Below, piece by piece: positions 33,726 through 42,164 of a DNA stretch of 64,000 bases. How positions within the stretch are numbered: position 1 is the stretch's first letter; each line of letters begins with the position of its first letter. The notes under the pieces are model-generated. The model was not told the DNA's origin. It did not search any database and saw nothing but the letters and a program-made list of their open reading frames with translations. The position numbers and the translations under genes are program-made. This DNA comes from DATFRX01 sp035630615 (GTDB taxonomy: Bacteria > Actinomycetota > Actinomycetes > Propionibacteriales > Nocardioidaceae), in assembly GCA_035630615.1 (NCBI GenBank), contig DASQKI010000012.1, positions 1 through 64,000 on the forward strand, written 5' to 3'.

Positions 33726-35251
33726 GCGGCCGGATCCGAGAGGCGGTGGGGCGGCGCCTCGACGGGGTGGCCGGCTTCGACCGGCGGACCTGGGCGGTCG
33801 CGATCGTCGTCGTGGTCGGCGCGATCATGTCCATCTTGTCGACGACCAGCGTCAATGTCGCGCTCGAGTCGCTGGGCGAGGAGTTCAGCGCGCCCATCGA
33901 CCAGGTGCAGTGGGTGGTCACCGCGTACCTCTTGGCCCTCGCGTCGGTGATTCCCCTGACCGGCTGGGCGGCCGAGCGGTTTGGCGTTCGCCGGCTCTGG
34001 ATGACCACCGGCTCGACCTTCGTGGCGGCCTCCCTGCTGTGTGGCCAGGCGTGGTCGCTGGAGTCCCTGATCGCCTTCCGCGTACTCCAGGGCCTGGCCG
34101 GCGGAATGATCATGCCGCTGGGCATGATCATCCTGGCCCGCACGGTCGGCCCGGATCGGGTCGGACGGGCGATGAGCGTGATCGGTGTCCCGATGCTGCT
34201 CGGCCCCGTGTTCGGGCCGGTGCTCGGCGGCCTCTTCGTGGAGCATGTCGGCTGGCCCTGGGTCTTCTTCATGAACGTGCCCGTCGGGCTGCTCGGCTTG
34301 GCACTGGCCTGGCGTCTGCTGCCACCGGTTCGAACGCAGGCCGTCCACCGGTTGGACTGGCTCGGCCTCCTCCTCGCATCGCCGGGAATCGCGTCGCTGA
34401 CGTTCGGGCTGAGCGAGATCCCGAGCCATGGCGGGCTGGGGGCTCCGATCGTCTACGGCCCGCTGACGGCCGGTGGTGTCCTGCTCGCCGCATTCGTCCT
34501 GCACGCTCGACGCGTCGACGACCCGCTCATCGACGTCCGGCTCTTCGCCGGTGTCCGGCTGGCGGCGGCGACTGCGACGACGTTCCTGCTCGGTGTCGCG
34601 TTGTTCGGCTCCCTGCTGGTGCTCCCGCTCTATTTCCAGGTCTTGCGCGGAGAGGGCGCGCTGACCACCGGCCTGTTGCTGATCCCACAAGGCGTGGCGT
34701 CGGCCGCCACGATGCCGCTCATCGGTCCGCTCACCGACCGATTCGGCGGTGGGCCGGTGGTCATCGTGGGGGTGTCCTTCCTGGCGACCGGTACGTTCTT
34801 CCTCACCCAGCTCGACGCGGACACGCCGTACCCGCTCGTCATGGCGGCGCTCGCCTTCCGAGGCTTCGGACTCGGTGGCAGCATGATGCCGGCGATCGCC
34901 GCGGCGTATGCGGCGATGCGGCCGGAGAACGTGCCGCGCGCGACCAGCGGCCTGAATATCACGCAGCGGGTCGGCGGCTCGATCGGCGCGGCCGTGCTGG
35001 CCGTCATCCTCAACGTCGAGATCGCGGCCGCGATACCCGGCGAATCGGAGGCCGAGGTCGTCGGCGCCAGCAGTGACCTCGGCCCATACGCCGGGCCGGT
35101 CGCGGACGCCTTCCAAACCACGTTCTGGTGGGCCTTCTGGCTCAGCCTGGCCGCCGTCCCGACCGCGCTGATCTTGGCCCGTCGCGAGCGTCTAGACCGC
35201 CAGGCGAAGGCGGCTGCCGCGCTCGAGGCGGTGTCGCAACAGTCGGTCTGA
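33722..35251 (+). CDS. MFS drug-efflux transporter, DHA2 (EmrB/QacA) family
   Basis: A 509-residue integral membrane protein, with about 14 predicted transmembrane segments, starting at GTG 33722. Motifs of drug:proton antiporters are visible: QVQWVVTAYLLALASVIPLTGW in TM2, the loop AERFGVRRLWM, GMIILARTVGPDRVGRAM and the TM5 motif C segment LLGPVFGPVLGGLF. Exported substrates are unknown. It is cotranscribed with the upstream MarR gene and inserted with it between thrC and thrB. Confidence 0.93.
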   Translation: MSGRIREAVGRRLDGVAGFDRRTWAVAIVVVVGAIMSILSTTSVNVALESLGEEFSAPIDQVQWVVTAYLLALASVIPLTGWAAERFGVRRLWMTTGSTFVAASLLCGQAWSLESLIAFRVLQGLAGGMIMPLGMIILARTVGPDRVGRAMSVIGVPMLLGPVFGPVLGGLFVEHVGWPWVFFMNVPVGLLGLALAWRLLPPVRTQAVHRLDWLGLLLASPGIASLTFGLSEIPSHGGLGAPIVYGPLTAGGVLLAAFVLHARRVDDPLIDVRLFAGVRLAAATATTFLLGVALFGSLLVLPLYFQVLRGEGALTTGLLLIPQGVASAATMPLIGPLTDRFGGGPVVIVGVSFLATGTFFLTQLDADTPYPLVMAALAFRGFGLGGSMMPAIAAAYAAMRPENVPRATSGLNITQRVGGSIGAAVLAVILNVEIAAAIPGESEAEVVGASSDLGPYAGPVADAFQTTFWWAFWLSLAAVPTALILARRERLDRQAKAAAALEAVSQQSV

Positions 35252-35258
35252 CGCGGCG

Positions 35259-36233
35259 CTAGAAGAGGCTCATCTGGACCGGCGTGTCGGGCGAGGCGTA
35301 TGCGCCCAGCGCGATGCGGCATCCCGCGAGAGCGCCGAGGTCGACGACATACCGCACGTCGTCGTGCTCGCGGATTCGGGCCAGGACGGTCGATCCGGCG
35401 ACCGCGTCGATGTGGAAGCCGTGGTCGCCGCCGACAAGGTTGTGCGGGTACGGCAGCCAGCCGCCGATCGGTACGTCGGCGAAGAACCCGATCATCGCGG
35501 CCGGCGGCTCCCAGGGCTCTCGGTGGAGCTCGACGCCCGGATCGTCCGACTGCGACGCCAGCACCTCGGTCGCCTGCTCGACGGCATCCCGATGCTCGGC
35601 GGTGAGCGCCTCCGACGTTGCCGGGCGCTCCAACGCGGTCGCCTTGGTGATGCGGCGCTTGGTTTGCGCGATCCCGGCACGTTCGGTGATCGCGTCCTCG
35701 AACACGCGGGCGGTCCGACCATCCGGGGTGTACGCGACGTAGGTCGCCCGAACCGCGCCCTGCTCATCGAGGCGGGACGCCTTCCTCGGCCCCGATGCGG
35801 TGCCCACCTTGCTCGTGGCGTCGGCGAACGTCGCGATGTAGACCCAGTGCGGCTGCGCGAGATAGCGGGCGAGGGCGTCCGGTACGTAGCCGCCGAGATG
35901 CACATGGTGCGCAAATCGGAACTCGTCCTTGGCGGCGCACTCCTCGCATTGTCGGCCCGAAACGGCGCGTGCCTGGCGCGGACATGGGACGTGGGCGATC
36001 CGACCGCCGACGGTGCGGGTCGCTCCGAGGCAGAATGGTCCGGCCGCCACCGTGCGTAGCCCCAGCCGGCCGTGGAGGAGCGGCGTCGGCATGTCGACAG
36101 CGGTGTCGACCGTGACGAGGTCGAGCTCGGGCCGCCGGTCGGGCCAGTCGACCCCGCGGCAAAGGGCGCCGGCGGCCGGCCGGCGTACGACGTCGTGCAC
36201 CGTTGTCCCTCCTGGGATGTCGACCGTACACAT
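35259..36233 (-). CDS. DUF2797 domain-containing protein
   Basis: A 324-residue protein that I recognise as DUF2797. It contains an N-terminal cysteine cluster (AHVPCPRQARAVSGRQCEEC, about residues 96-115), which could bind zinc, followed by VYIATFADATSKVGTAS and the GIAQTKRRITKA region. The family has no proven biochemical function. ATG 36233 is preferred over an in-frame codon at 36275 that would overlap the thrB start. It ends 8 bp from the transporter gene and is divergent from thrB by 35 bp. Confidence 0.8.
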   Translation of the reverse strand: MCTVDIPGGTTVHDVVRRPAAGALCRGVDWPDRRPELDLVTVDTAVDMPTPLLHGRLGLRTVAAGPFCLGATRTVGGRIAHVPCPRQARAVSGRQCEECAAKDEFRFAHHVHLGGYVPDALARYLAQPHWVYIATFADATSKVGTASGPRKASRLDEQGAVRATYVAYTPDGRTARVFEDAITERAGIAQTKRRITKATALERPATSEALTAEHRDAVEQATEVLASQSDDPGVELHREPWEPPAAMIGFFADVPIGGWLPYPHNLVGGDHGFHIDAVAGSTVLARIREHDDVRYVVDLGALAGCRIALGAYASPDTPVQMSLF

Positions 36234-36254
36234 CTTGGCGAACACGGCGCGGAC

Positions 36255-36260
36255 TAGGCT
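36255..36260 (+). promoter_or_regulatory. TAGGCT -10 box of thrB (leaderless start)
   Basis: TAGGCT lies 8 nt before the GTG at 36269. It gives thrB its own promoter, needed because the MarR/MFS/DUF2797 block separates it from hom-thrC. Confidence 0.5.
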
Positions 36261-36268
36261 GGTCGGCC

Positions 36269-37183
36269 GTGGCAAGCCGCGAGTTCGTCGACACCACCAT
36301 CGCCGTTCGGGCCCCCGCGACCAGCGCCAATCTGGGTCCGGGGTTCGACGCCCTCGGGCTCGCCCTGAGCTGGCACGACGGCGTCGAGGTCCGCGTCACC
36401 GGGTCCGAGCTCGCCGTCGAGGTGACCGGCGAGGGGGCGGAGTCGGTGGTCCGCGACGAGACCCACCTGGTTGTCCGATCGATGCTTGCGGCGTTTGACG
36501 CGATCGGGGTCGGGCAGCCGGCCGGCCTCGTCGTTCGGTGCCACAACCGGATCCCGCACGGGCGCGGACTCGGATCGAGTGCGGCGGCCATCGTCACCGG
36601 GATCGTCGCGGCCCGGGCGCTGGTGTCGGACGGTCCGGAGCGACTCGACGAGGCGGCGGCGCTGCGTCTGGCCGCCGAGCTCGAGGGACATCCTGACAAC
36701 GTGGCCGCGTGTCTGCTCGGCGGCCTCACGGTCGCCTGGGCCGACGGCGACGGGGCCCGGGCACTGACTGTGTCGCCCGACGTCCGCGTGGTCGCGATGG
36801 TCCCGCCGCATTCGGTGTCGACGGAAGCCGCCCGAGGTCTGCTCCCGGAGCTGGTGCCACATGCCGACGCGGCCCGCAACGCCGGGCGCGCCGCACTGCT
36901 CGTCGCGGCGTTGACGTCATACGCCCGGCCCGACGTGCTGCTGGCCGCGACCGACGACCGGCTGCATCAGACGTACCGGGCGCCCGCGATGCCCGACTCG
37001 TACTCCTTGGTCCAACGGCTTCGCGCCGACGGCATCGCGGCGATCATCTCCGGCGCCGGACCGACGGTAGTGGCCCTGTTGCCCGCGGACGCCGATCCCG
37101 AGGCGGTCCGGGGCCGGACGCCGGATGGTTGGCGCTGCCTGGCCCCGGGTGTCGACGCTCGCGGTGCCCACCTGCGGGAATGA
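36269..37183 (+). CDS. thrB: Homoserine kinase
   Basis: A 304-residue GHMP-family kinase that phosphorylates homoserine for threonine synthesis. The N-terminal APATSANLGPGFDALGLAL motif, the ATP-binding PHGRGLGSSAAAIVTG loop and the C-terminal GAGPTVVAL motif are complete. The start is GTG 36269. It lies upstream of rho, as in many actinobacteria, but is separated from hom-thrC. Confidence 0.96.
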   Translation: MASREFVDTTIAVRAPATSANLGPGFDALGLALSWHDGVEVRVTGSELAVEVTGEGAESVVRDETHLVVRSMLAAFDAIGVGQPAGLVVRCHNRIPHGRGLGSSAAAIVTGIVAARALVSDGPERLDEAAALRLAAELEGHPDNVAACLLGGLTVAWADGDGARALTVSPDVRVVAMVPPHSVSTEAARGLLPELVPHADAARNAGRAALLVAALTSYARPDVLLAATDDRLHQTYRAPAMPDSYSLVQRLRADGIAAIISGAGPTVVALLPADADPEAVRGRTPDGWRCLAPGVDARGAHLRE

Positions 37184-37421
37184 ACTACGTCACGTGGGTG
37201 TTGGCGCCTCTGTAACGACACGCGGGCCCCGGGATGCTAGGCTCATCGAGCACGACCCGCAGAGACCATCGTCGCTGCGACGGGGCCACCGCGGTCGTCG
37301 CTTCCATCACCACGATCCGAGCCGTCCTCGGGTGTGCGTGGTCACACTCCTGGCTCTCGAGTTTTACTCGCGAGCGTCGCGAATGTCGGCTCGGAGCTGT
37401 ACGAAGGGAGCACCGCCCCCC

Positions 37422-37487
37422 ATGCCGGATGCACTGGGCGGGCTTGCGCGGATCCTGGAAGACCCAGGCCGCATTGAACAAGGGTGA
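37422..37487 (+). CDS. Candidate 21-residue leader peptide upstream of rho
   Basis: ATG 37422 follows AAGGGAG by 11 nt and opens a 21-codon frame (PDALGGLARILEDPGRIEQG after Met) ending at TGA 37485-37487. The stop codon is the first part of a GAGCC-GTTC-GGCTC hairpin. Enteric rho has a leader peptide (RhoL), so the position is suggestive, but the peptide has no recognised similarity to it. Confidence 0.3.
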   Translation: MPDALGGLARILEDPGRIEQG

Positions 37488-37499
37488 GCCGTTCGGCTC
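37486..37499 (+). promoter_or_regulatory. Hairpin overlapping the leader-peptide stop before rho
   Basis: GAGCC-GTTC-GGCTC forms a 5-bp GC-rich stem-loop that begins within the TGA of the leader frame and ends 8 nt before the rho ribosome site. Ribosomes stopping at the TGA would melt it, which would allow coupling. Confidence 0.35.
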
Positions 37500-37521
37500 C
37501 CCGACGTGGGAAGGACCTCAC

Positions 37522-39300
37522 GTGACAGAATCCAACACACTCACTCCTGTCGCCGGTGACTCCGGCGCCGCGACCGCAGAAGCGGGTTCGGCGGCGTCTC
37601 GCCGAAAGAGCGGCGGGGGACTGTCCGGCAAGGTGCTTGCCGAGCTGCAGCAAATTGCGAGCGGCCTCGGCATCAAGGGCGCCGGCCGGATGCGTAAGGG
37701 CCAGCTGATCGAAGCGATCCAGGCTGCCCAGGGGGGCACCATCTCTGATTCTTCCGAGTCGGCTGGCGCCACGGCCGCCGAGTCCACCAAGACCGACAGC
37801 TCCAACAACAAGAAGAAGCCGGACGCCACGTCGCAGTCGTCGAAGGACGACGCTCCCGCCCTTTTCGAGGCGGAGTCGAGCGACGCCAAGGCTCAGTCCG
37901 AGGGCGGTGACGCCGACGACAACAGCGCCAAGGAATCCACGTCCGACACCCAGCGCTCTGAGCGCCAGGGCCAGTCCGGCAAGCAGCCAAACCGTCAGCA
38001 GCGCCAAGGCGGCGGCGGTGGCGGCGGCCAGGGCGGCGGCGGCCAAGGCGGTGGCGGCGACGACCACGGCGGCAGCCGTCGGCGGCGGCGCCGTGGGCGC
38101 GACCGCAACCGCAGCCGACCGGATGCCGAGCCGCAGATCACCGAAGACGACGTCCTCCTGCCGGTCGCCGGCATCCTCGACGTTCTCGACAACTACGCCT
38201 TCGTCCGCACGAGCGGCTACCTGCCGGGTCCGGGCGACGTCTACGTCTCGCTGTCGATGGTGCGCAAATACGGCCTGCGCAAGGGCGACGCTGTCACCGG
38301 CCAGGTGCGGCAGCCCCGCGAAGGCGAGCGGCGCGAGAAGTTCAACCCGCTGGTGCGGGTCGACTCCATCAACGGCATGGACATCGAGGCGGCCAAGCAG
38401 CGCGTCGAGTTCTCCAAGCTGACTCCGCTCTACCCCCAGGAGCGGTTGCGGCTCGAGACCGATCCGGAGCAGATGACGACCCGGATCATCGACATCGTCG
38501 CGCCGATCGGCAAGGGCCAGCGTGGCCTGATCATCTCGCCGTCCAAGGCCGGCAAGACCCTGATCCTGCAGGCGATCGCCAACGCCATCACGACCAACAA
38601 CCCCGAGTGCCACCTCATGGTCGTCCTCGTCGACGAGCGGCCGGAAGAGGTCACCGACATGCAGCGGGCGGTCAAGGGCGAGGTCATCGCCTCGACCTTC
38701 GACCGGCCGGCCGACGACCACACGACTGTGTCGGAGCTGGCCATCGAGCGGGCCAAGCGGCTCGTCGAGCTCGGTCACGACGTTGTCGTGCTGCTCGACT
38801 CGATCACGCGACTGGGCCGGGCCTACAACCTGGCCGCGCCGGCCAGCGGCCGGATCATGTCCGGCGGTGTCGACTCGTCCGCGCTCTACCCGCCGAAGAG
38901 GTTCTTCGGCGCCGCTCGCAACATCGAGGACGGCGGCTCGCTGACCATCCTCGCCACCGGCCTGATCGAGACCGGCTCCAAGATGGACGAGGTCATCTTC
39001 GAGGAGTTCAAGGGCACCGGCAACATGGAGGTGCGGCTGCGGCGCGAGTTCGCCGACAAGCGCATCTTCCCGGCGATCGACGTCGACGCGTCCGGCACTC
39101 GCCGCGAGGAGTTCCTGATGTCGCGCGACGAGCTTGCCATCGTGTGGAAGCTGCGCCGGGTGCTCTCGGCCCTCGACGGTCAGCAGGCCTTGGAGCTGCT
39201 GCTCAACAAGCTGAAGCAGACCAAGACCAACGTCGAGTTCCTCATGGAAGTCCAAAAGACGACCCCGACAGCGCCGAACGGCCGGCGCGACGACGGCTGA
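37522..39300 (+). CDS. rho: Transcription termination factor Rho, actinobacterial long form
   Basis: A 592-residue hexameric RNA helicase that ends untranslated transcripts. An N-terminal SAP-like helical domain (about 35-70) is followed by a disordered Ser/Asp/Gln-rich insert, a poly-Gly/Gln tract (about 163-179) and an Arg cluster (RRRRRRGRDRNRSR), all typical of actinobacterial Rho. Then come the cold-shock RNA-binding domain (about 205-275) and the ATPase with Walker A SPSKAGKT (339-346), the Q-loop region, and SGGVDSSALYPPKRFFGAAR. GTG 37522 has GGGAAGGA upstream. The stop overlaps gpx by one base. Confidence 0.97.
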   Translation: MTESNTLTPVAGDSGAATAEAGSAASRRKSGGGLSGKVLAELQQIASGLGIKGAGRMRKGQLIEAIQAAQGGTISDSSESAGATAAESTKTDSSNNKKKPDATSQSSKDDAPALFEAESSDAKAQSEGGDADDNSAKESTSDTQRSERQGQSGKQPNRQQRQGGGGGGGQGGGGQGGGGDDHGGSRRRRRRGRDRNRSRPDAEPQITEDDVLLPVAGILDVLDNYAFVRTSGYLPGPGDVYVSLSMVRKYGLRKGDAVTGQVRQPREGERREKFNPLVRVDSINGMDIEAAKQRVEFSKLTPLYPQERLRLETDPEQMTTRIIDIVAPIGKGQRGLIISPSKAGKTLILQAIANAITTNNPECHLMVVLVDERPEEVTDMQRAVKGEVIASTFDRPADDHTTVSELAIERAKRLVELGHDVVVLLDSITRLGRAYNLAAPASGRIMSGGVDSSALYPPKRFFGAARNIEDGGSLTILATGLIETGSKMDEVIFEEFKGTGNMEVRLRREFADKRIFPAIDVDASGTRREEFLMSRDELAIVWKLRRVLSALDGQQALELLLNKLKQTKTNVEFLMEVQKTTPTAPNGRRDDG

Positions 39301-39776
39301 TGACGACCGCGTTCGACTTCGCCGCGACGACGATCGATGGCGAGGAGCAGGCGCTGTCGACCTACGAAGGCAAAGTGCTCCTCGTCGTCAACGTCGCGTC
39401 GAAGTGCGGTTTCACCCCGCAGTACGCCGGGCTCGAGAAGCTCTACCGCGAGCGTGCCGACGACGGGCTCGTCGTGCTCGGCTTCCCCTGCGACCAGTTC
39501 GGTCACCAGGAGCCGGGCGACGAGGCCGAGATCCAGGAGTTCTGTTCTCTGACCTACGACGTGACGTTTCCGATGTTCGCCAAGATCGACGTCAACGGCG
39601 ACGACACGCATCCACTGTTCGAGTGGCTCAAGTCCGAGCAGCGGGGACTCCTCGGCGGCCGGATCAAGTGGAACTTCACGAAGTTCCTGGTGGACCGGTC
39701 CGGCCAGCCGGTGGCGCGCTACGCACCCAACACGGTGCCGGAGGACATCGCCGACGACATCGAGGAGCTGCTGTAG
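39300..39776 (+). CDS. Glutathione peroxidase-family thiol peroxidase
   Basis: A 158-residue peroxidase of the thioredoxin fold. The peroxidatic cysteine is Cys36 in ASKCGFTPQY, in place of selenocysteine. The tetrad partners lie in GFPCDQFGHQEP (Gln70) and KWNFTKFLV (Trp, Asn). A second cysteine at 82 could act as the resolving thiol, so reduction by thioredoxin or mycoredoxin is more likely than by glutathione, which actinobacteria lack. It overlaps rho by one base (TGATG). Confidence 0.93.
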   Translation: MTTAFDFAATTIDGEEQALSTYEGKVLLVVNVASKCGFTPQYAGLEKLYRERADDGLVVLGFPCDQFGHQEPGDEAEIQEFCSLTYDVTFPMFAKIDVNGDDTHPLFEWLKSEQRGLLGGRIKWNFTKFLVDRSGQPVARYAPNTVPEDIADDIEELL

Positions 39777-39804
39777 GCAGGGAATGAATGCCGACCAATT
39801 GGCG

Positions 39805-39810
39805 TTGACA
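39805..39810 (+). promoter_or_regulatory. TTGACA -35 element before rpmE
   Basis: A consensus TTGACA lies 86 bp upstream of the rpmE ATG. The matching -10 is poor (around CACTTGCAC), so only the -35 is well supported. Confidence 0.35.
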
Positions 39811-39895
39811 ATCCCGCCGATGGCACACTTGCACACCGACGGTTCCGGTTCACGCCCGTGCCGGGCGACCCGGCGGCCGCACGCGAGAGGACATC

Positions 39896-40114
39896 ATGAA
39901 AAAGGACATCCACCCCGCCTACGGGGTCACCGAGGTGACGTGCAGCTGCGGCAACACGTTCACCACCCGGAGCACCGCCGCCAACGGCGTCTTGCACGCC
40001 GAGGTGTGCTCCAACTGCCACCCGTTCTACACCGGCAAGCAGAAGATTCTCGACACCGGTGGTCGGGTCGCCCGCTTCGAGAAGCGCTACGCCAAGGCCA
40101 AGTCCGGCAAGTAG
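39896..40114 (+). CDS. rpmE: 50S ribosomal protein L31, zinc-binding type
   Basis: A 72-residue ribosomal protein of the large-subunit surface. The four zinc cysteines are in TCSCG (Cys16, Cys18) and VCSNCH (Cys37, Cys40), so it is the C+ form used when zinc is sufficient. GAGAGGA precedes the ATG. It is followed by a strong terminator, so it is transcribed alone or with the genes upstream. Confidence 0.97.
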   Translation: MKKDIHPAYGVTEVTCSCGNTFTTRSTAANGVLHAEVCSNCHPFYTGKQKILDTGGRVARFEKRYAKAKSGK

Positions 40115-40123
40115 CTCCCGCGC

Positions 40124-40160
40124 ACGGCGCCGCCCAGGCATCGACCTGGGACGGCGCCGT
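40124..40160 (+). terminator. Hairpin terminator after rpmE
   Basis: ACGGCGCCG and CCCAGG pair with CCTGGG and CGGCGCCGT around a CATCGA loop, giving a 15-bp stem with one bulged A. It starts 9 bp after the rpmE stop. Confidence 0.8.
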
Positions 40161-40201
40161 CGTCGTGCGTACGCGGAGACTTGTCAGGAGGAGGTGGCGT
40201 G

Positions 40202-41278
40202 ATGTTCGAGGCGGTCGAATCGTGGGTCGCCGAGCACGCGGAGCTCGAGCGCGAGCTGGCCGACCCTGCCTTGCACTCCGATCCTCAGCGCGCGAAGCGG
40301 GTCGGGCAGCGCTATGCGCGCGTCCGCTCGGTCGTCGAGACCTATCGCGCCTGGCGGCGGGCCGGTGACGACGCGGCGGCCGCCCGTGAGCTGGCCGCCG
40401 AAGACCCCTCCTTCGGTGTCGAGGCCGAGAGCCTCGACGCCACCCGGGCCGAGCTCGAGGAGCGGCTGCGACGGCTTCTGCTGCCCCGCGATCCCTCCGA
40501 CGACCGCGACGTGATCCTCGAGGTCAACGCCGGCGCCGGGGGAGAGGAGTCGGCGCTGTTCGCGGCCGATCTCGCCCGGATGTATACCCGCTACGCCGAG
40601 CGCCGAGGCTGGCGCACCGAGGTCCTCGACGTCACCGAATCCGACCTCGGCGGCTATCGGTCGATCACCATGGCGGTCCAGGCGAAGGGCGCGTCCGAGC
40701 CGGGCGAGGCGCCGTACGCGCTGCTCAAGTACGAGGGCGGCGTGCACCGGGTTCAGCGGGTGCCGGTGACCGAGTCGCAGGGCCGCATCCACACGTCGGC
40801 GGCCGGTGTGCTCGTGCTGCCCGAGGCGGAGCCGATCGACGTCGAGATCAACGACTCCGACCTGCGCATCGACGTCTTCCGCTCGTCGGGTCCGGGCGGG
40901 CAGAGCGTCAACACCACCGACTCCGCCGTCCGGATCACGCACCTTCCGACCGGCATCGTCGTCAGCTGTCAAAACGAGAAGAGCCAGCTGCAAAACCGCG
41001 AGCAGGCCTTGCGGATCCTGCGCTCCCGGCTACTCGCGATAGCCCAGGAGGCGGCCGACGCGGAGGCCGCCGAACGGCGCCGGTCCCAGGTGCGTACGGT
41101 CGACCGGTCGGAGCGGATCCGCACGTACAACTTCCCGGAAAACCGGATCTCCGACCATCGCGTCGGATACAAGGCCTACAACCTCGACGCCGTCATCGAC
41201 GGCGCCTTGGACGACGTGATCGCGAGCTGCGTCAGCGCCGACGAGGCCGAACGCATGGCGGATACCGGGCGGTCATGA
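40202..41278 (+). CDS. prfA: Peptide chain release factor 1
   Basis: A 358-residue factor that hydrolyses peptidyl-tRNA at UAA and UAG. The catalytic GGQ lies in SSGPGGQSVNTTDSAVRITH. The upstream AGAGGEESALFAADLARMY and GVHRVQRVPVTESQGRIHTS segments are diagnostic; the tail includes RIRTYNFPENRISDHRVG. AGGAGGAGG precedes ATG 40202; a GTG one codon earlier is possible. It overlaps prmC by 4 bp (ATGA). Confidence 0.97.
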   Translation: MFEAVESWVAEHAELERELADPALHSDPQRAKRVGQRYARVRSVVETYRAWRRAGDDAAAARELAAEDPSFGVEAESLDATRAELEERLRRLLLPRDPSDDRDVILEVNAGAGGEESALFAADLARMYTRYAERRGWRTEVLDVTESDLGGYRSITMAVQAKGASEPGEAPYALLKYEGGVHRVQRVPVTESQGRIHTSAAGVLVLPEAEPIDVEINDSDLRIDVFRSSGPGGQSVNTTDSAVRITHLPTGIVVSCQNEKSQLQNREQALRILRSRLLAIAQEAADAEAAERRRSQVRTVDRSERIRTYNFPENRISDHRVGYKAYNLDAVIDGALDDVIASCVSADEAERMADTGRS

Positions 41279-42126
41279 TCGCCCGGGGGCTCCTCGGCGA
41301 AGCGACCGCGACGCTCGCCTCCGCGGGCGTCCCGTCGCCTGAGCTCGACGCTCGTCTGCTGCTCGCCCACGTGCTGGGCGTGCCGCACCTGACGATTGAC
41401 ACTGGTGCTGATCTGGCGACCGAGCAGACCGATGCGTTCGGTGACCTGCTCGCTCGCCGCGCTCGCCGCGAACCGCTGCAGTATCTGCTCGGGACCGCGG
41501 CCTTTCGCTACGTCGAGCTCGAGGTCGGCCCGGGCGTCTTCGTCCCGCGCCCCGAAACCGAGTTGCTGGCCGGCTGGGCGATCGCGCAGATCGCCGCGCG
41601 GCATGCCGCCGGGGTCGAGCGGCCGATCGCGGTCGACCTTTGCACGGGCTCCGGGGCGATCGCGAAGGCGCTGGTCGACGAGCAGCCGCAGGCCGAGGTG
41701 TTCGCCGTCGAGCTGGCCGAGGAGGCGTTGTCGTATGCGCGACGCAACCTGGCAGGCTCCGGCGTCGACCTTCGGGCCGGCGACATCGCGGACTGTCTGC
41801 CCGAGCTCGACGGCCGCGTCGACGTCGTTGTGGCCAACCCGCCGTACATTCCGCTGGGCGAGTACGAGTCGGTCGACGTCGAGGCCCGCGAACACGACCC
41901 GGCGATCGCCTTGTGGTCAGGTGCCGACGGCCTCGACACGGTGCGCTCCGTCGAGCGGGTCGCCCACCGCTTGCTGCGGCCCGACGGAGTCGTCGCATGC
42001 GAGCACGCCGATCTGCAGGGCGAGTCGGTGCCCCGGATCTTCGGCGCGCGCTGGACCAACGTGCGCGACCATCGCGATCTCGCGGACCGGCCGCGGTTCA
42101 CCACCGCTCAGCGGCCCGATGCGTAG
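41275..42126 (+). CDS. prmC: Peptide chain release factor N5-glutamine methyltransferase
   Basis: A 283-residue SAM-dependent enzyme that methylates the Gln of the GGQ motif in release factors. An N-terminal helical domain (about 1-80) contains PLQYLLGTAAFRYVELEVG and FVPRPETELL. The SAM site is AVDLCTGSGAIAKAL, and the substrate motif is VVANPPYIPLGEY. The overlap with prfA, its substrate gene, supports the assignment. Confidence 0.96.
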   Translation: MIARGLLGEATATLASAGVPSPELDARLLLAHVLGVPHLTIDTGADLATEQTDAFGDLLARRARREPLQYLLGTAAFRYVELEVGPGVFVPRPETELLAGWAIAQIAARHAAGVERPIAVDLCTGSGAIAKALVDEQPQAEVFAVELAEEALSYARRNLAGSGVDLRAGDIADCLPELDGRVDVVVANPPYIPLGEYESVDVEAREHDPAIALWSGADGLDTVRSVERVAHRLLRPDGVVACEHADLQGESVPRIFGARWTNVRDHRDLADRPRFTTAQRPDA

Positions 42127-42164
42127 GATTCCTAGCGTCGCGTAGGAGAGGAGGTGGGGGCCTC

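Larger units (their letters stand above)
37184..37521 (+). other. Long 5' leader region of rho
   Basis: This 338-bp gap contains a TAGGCT box at 37238-37243 that could be the rho promoter, giving a leader of about 270 nt. The leader carries a 21-codon open frame (37422-37487) and a hairpin (37486-37499) just before the rho ribosome site GGGAAGGA. Leaders of rho genes are often used for Rho autoregulation. No longer gene is supported here. Confidence 0.55.

Noticed and set aside
37342..39255. A 637-codon open frame antisense to rho
   Set aside because: It mirrors the strong third-position G/C bias of rho, lies entirely opposite a certain gene and shows no domain; long antisense frames are expected in such GC-rich DNA. 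The same holds for long frames opposite argS, the MFS transporter, atpA and kgd.
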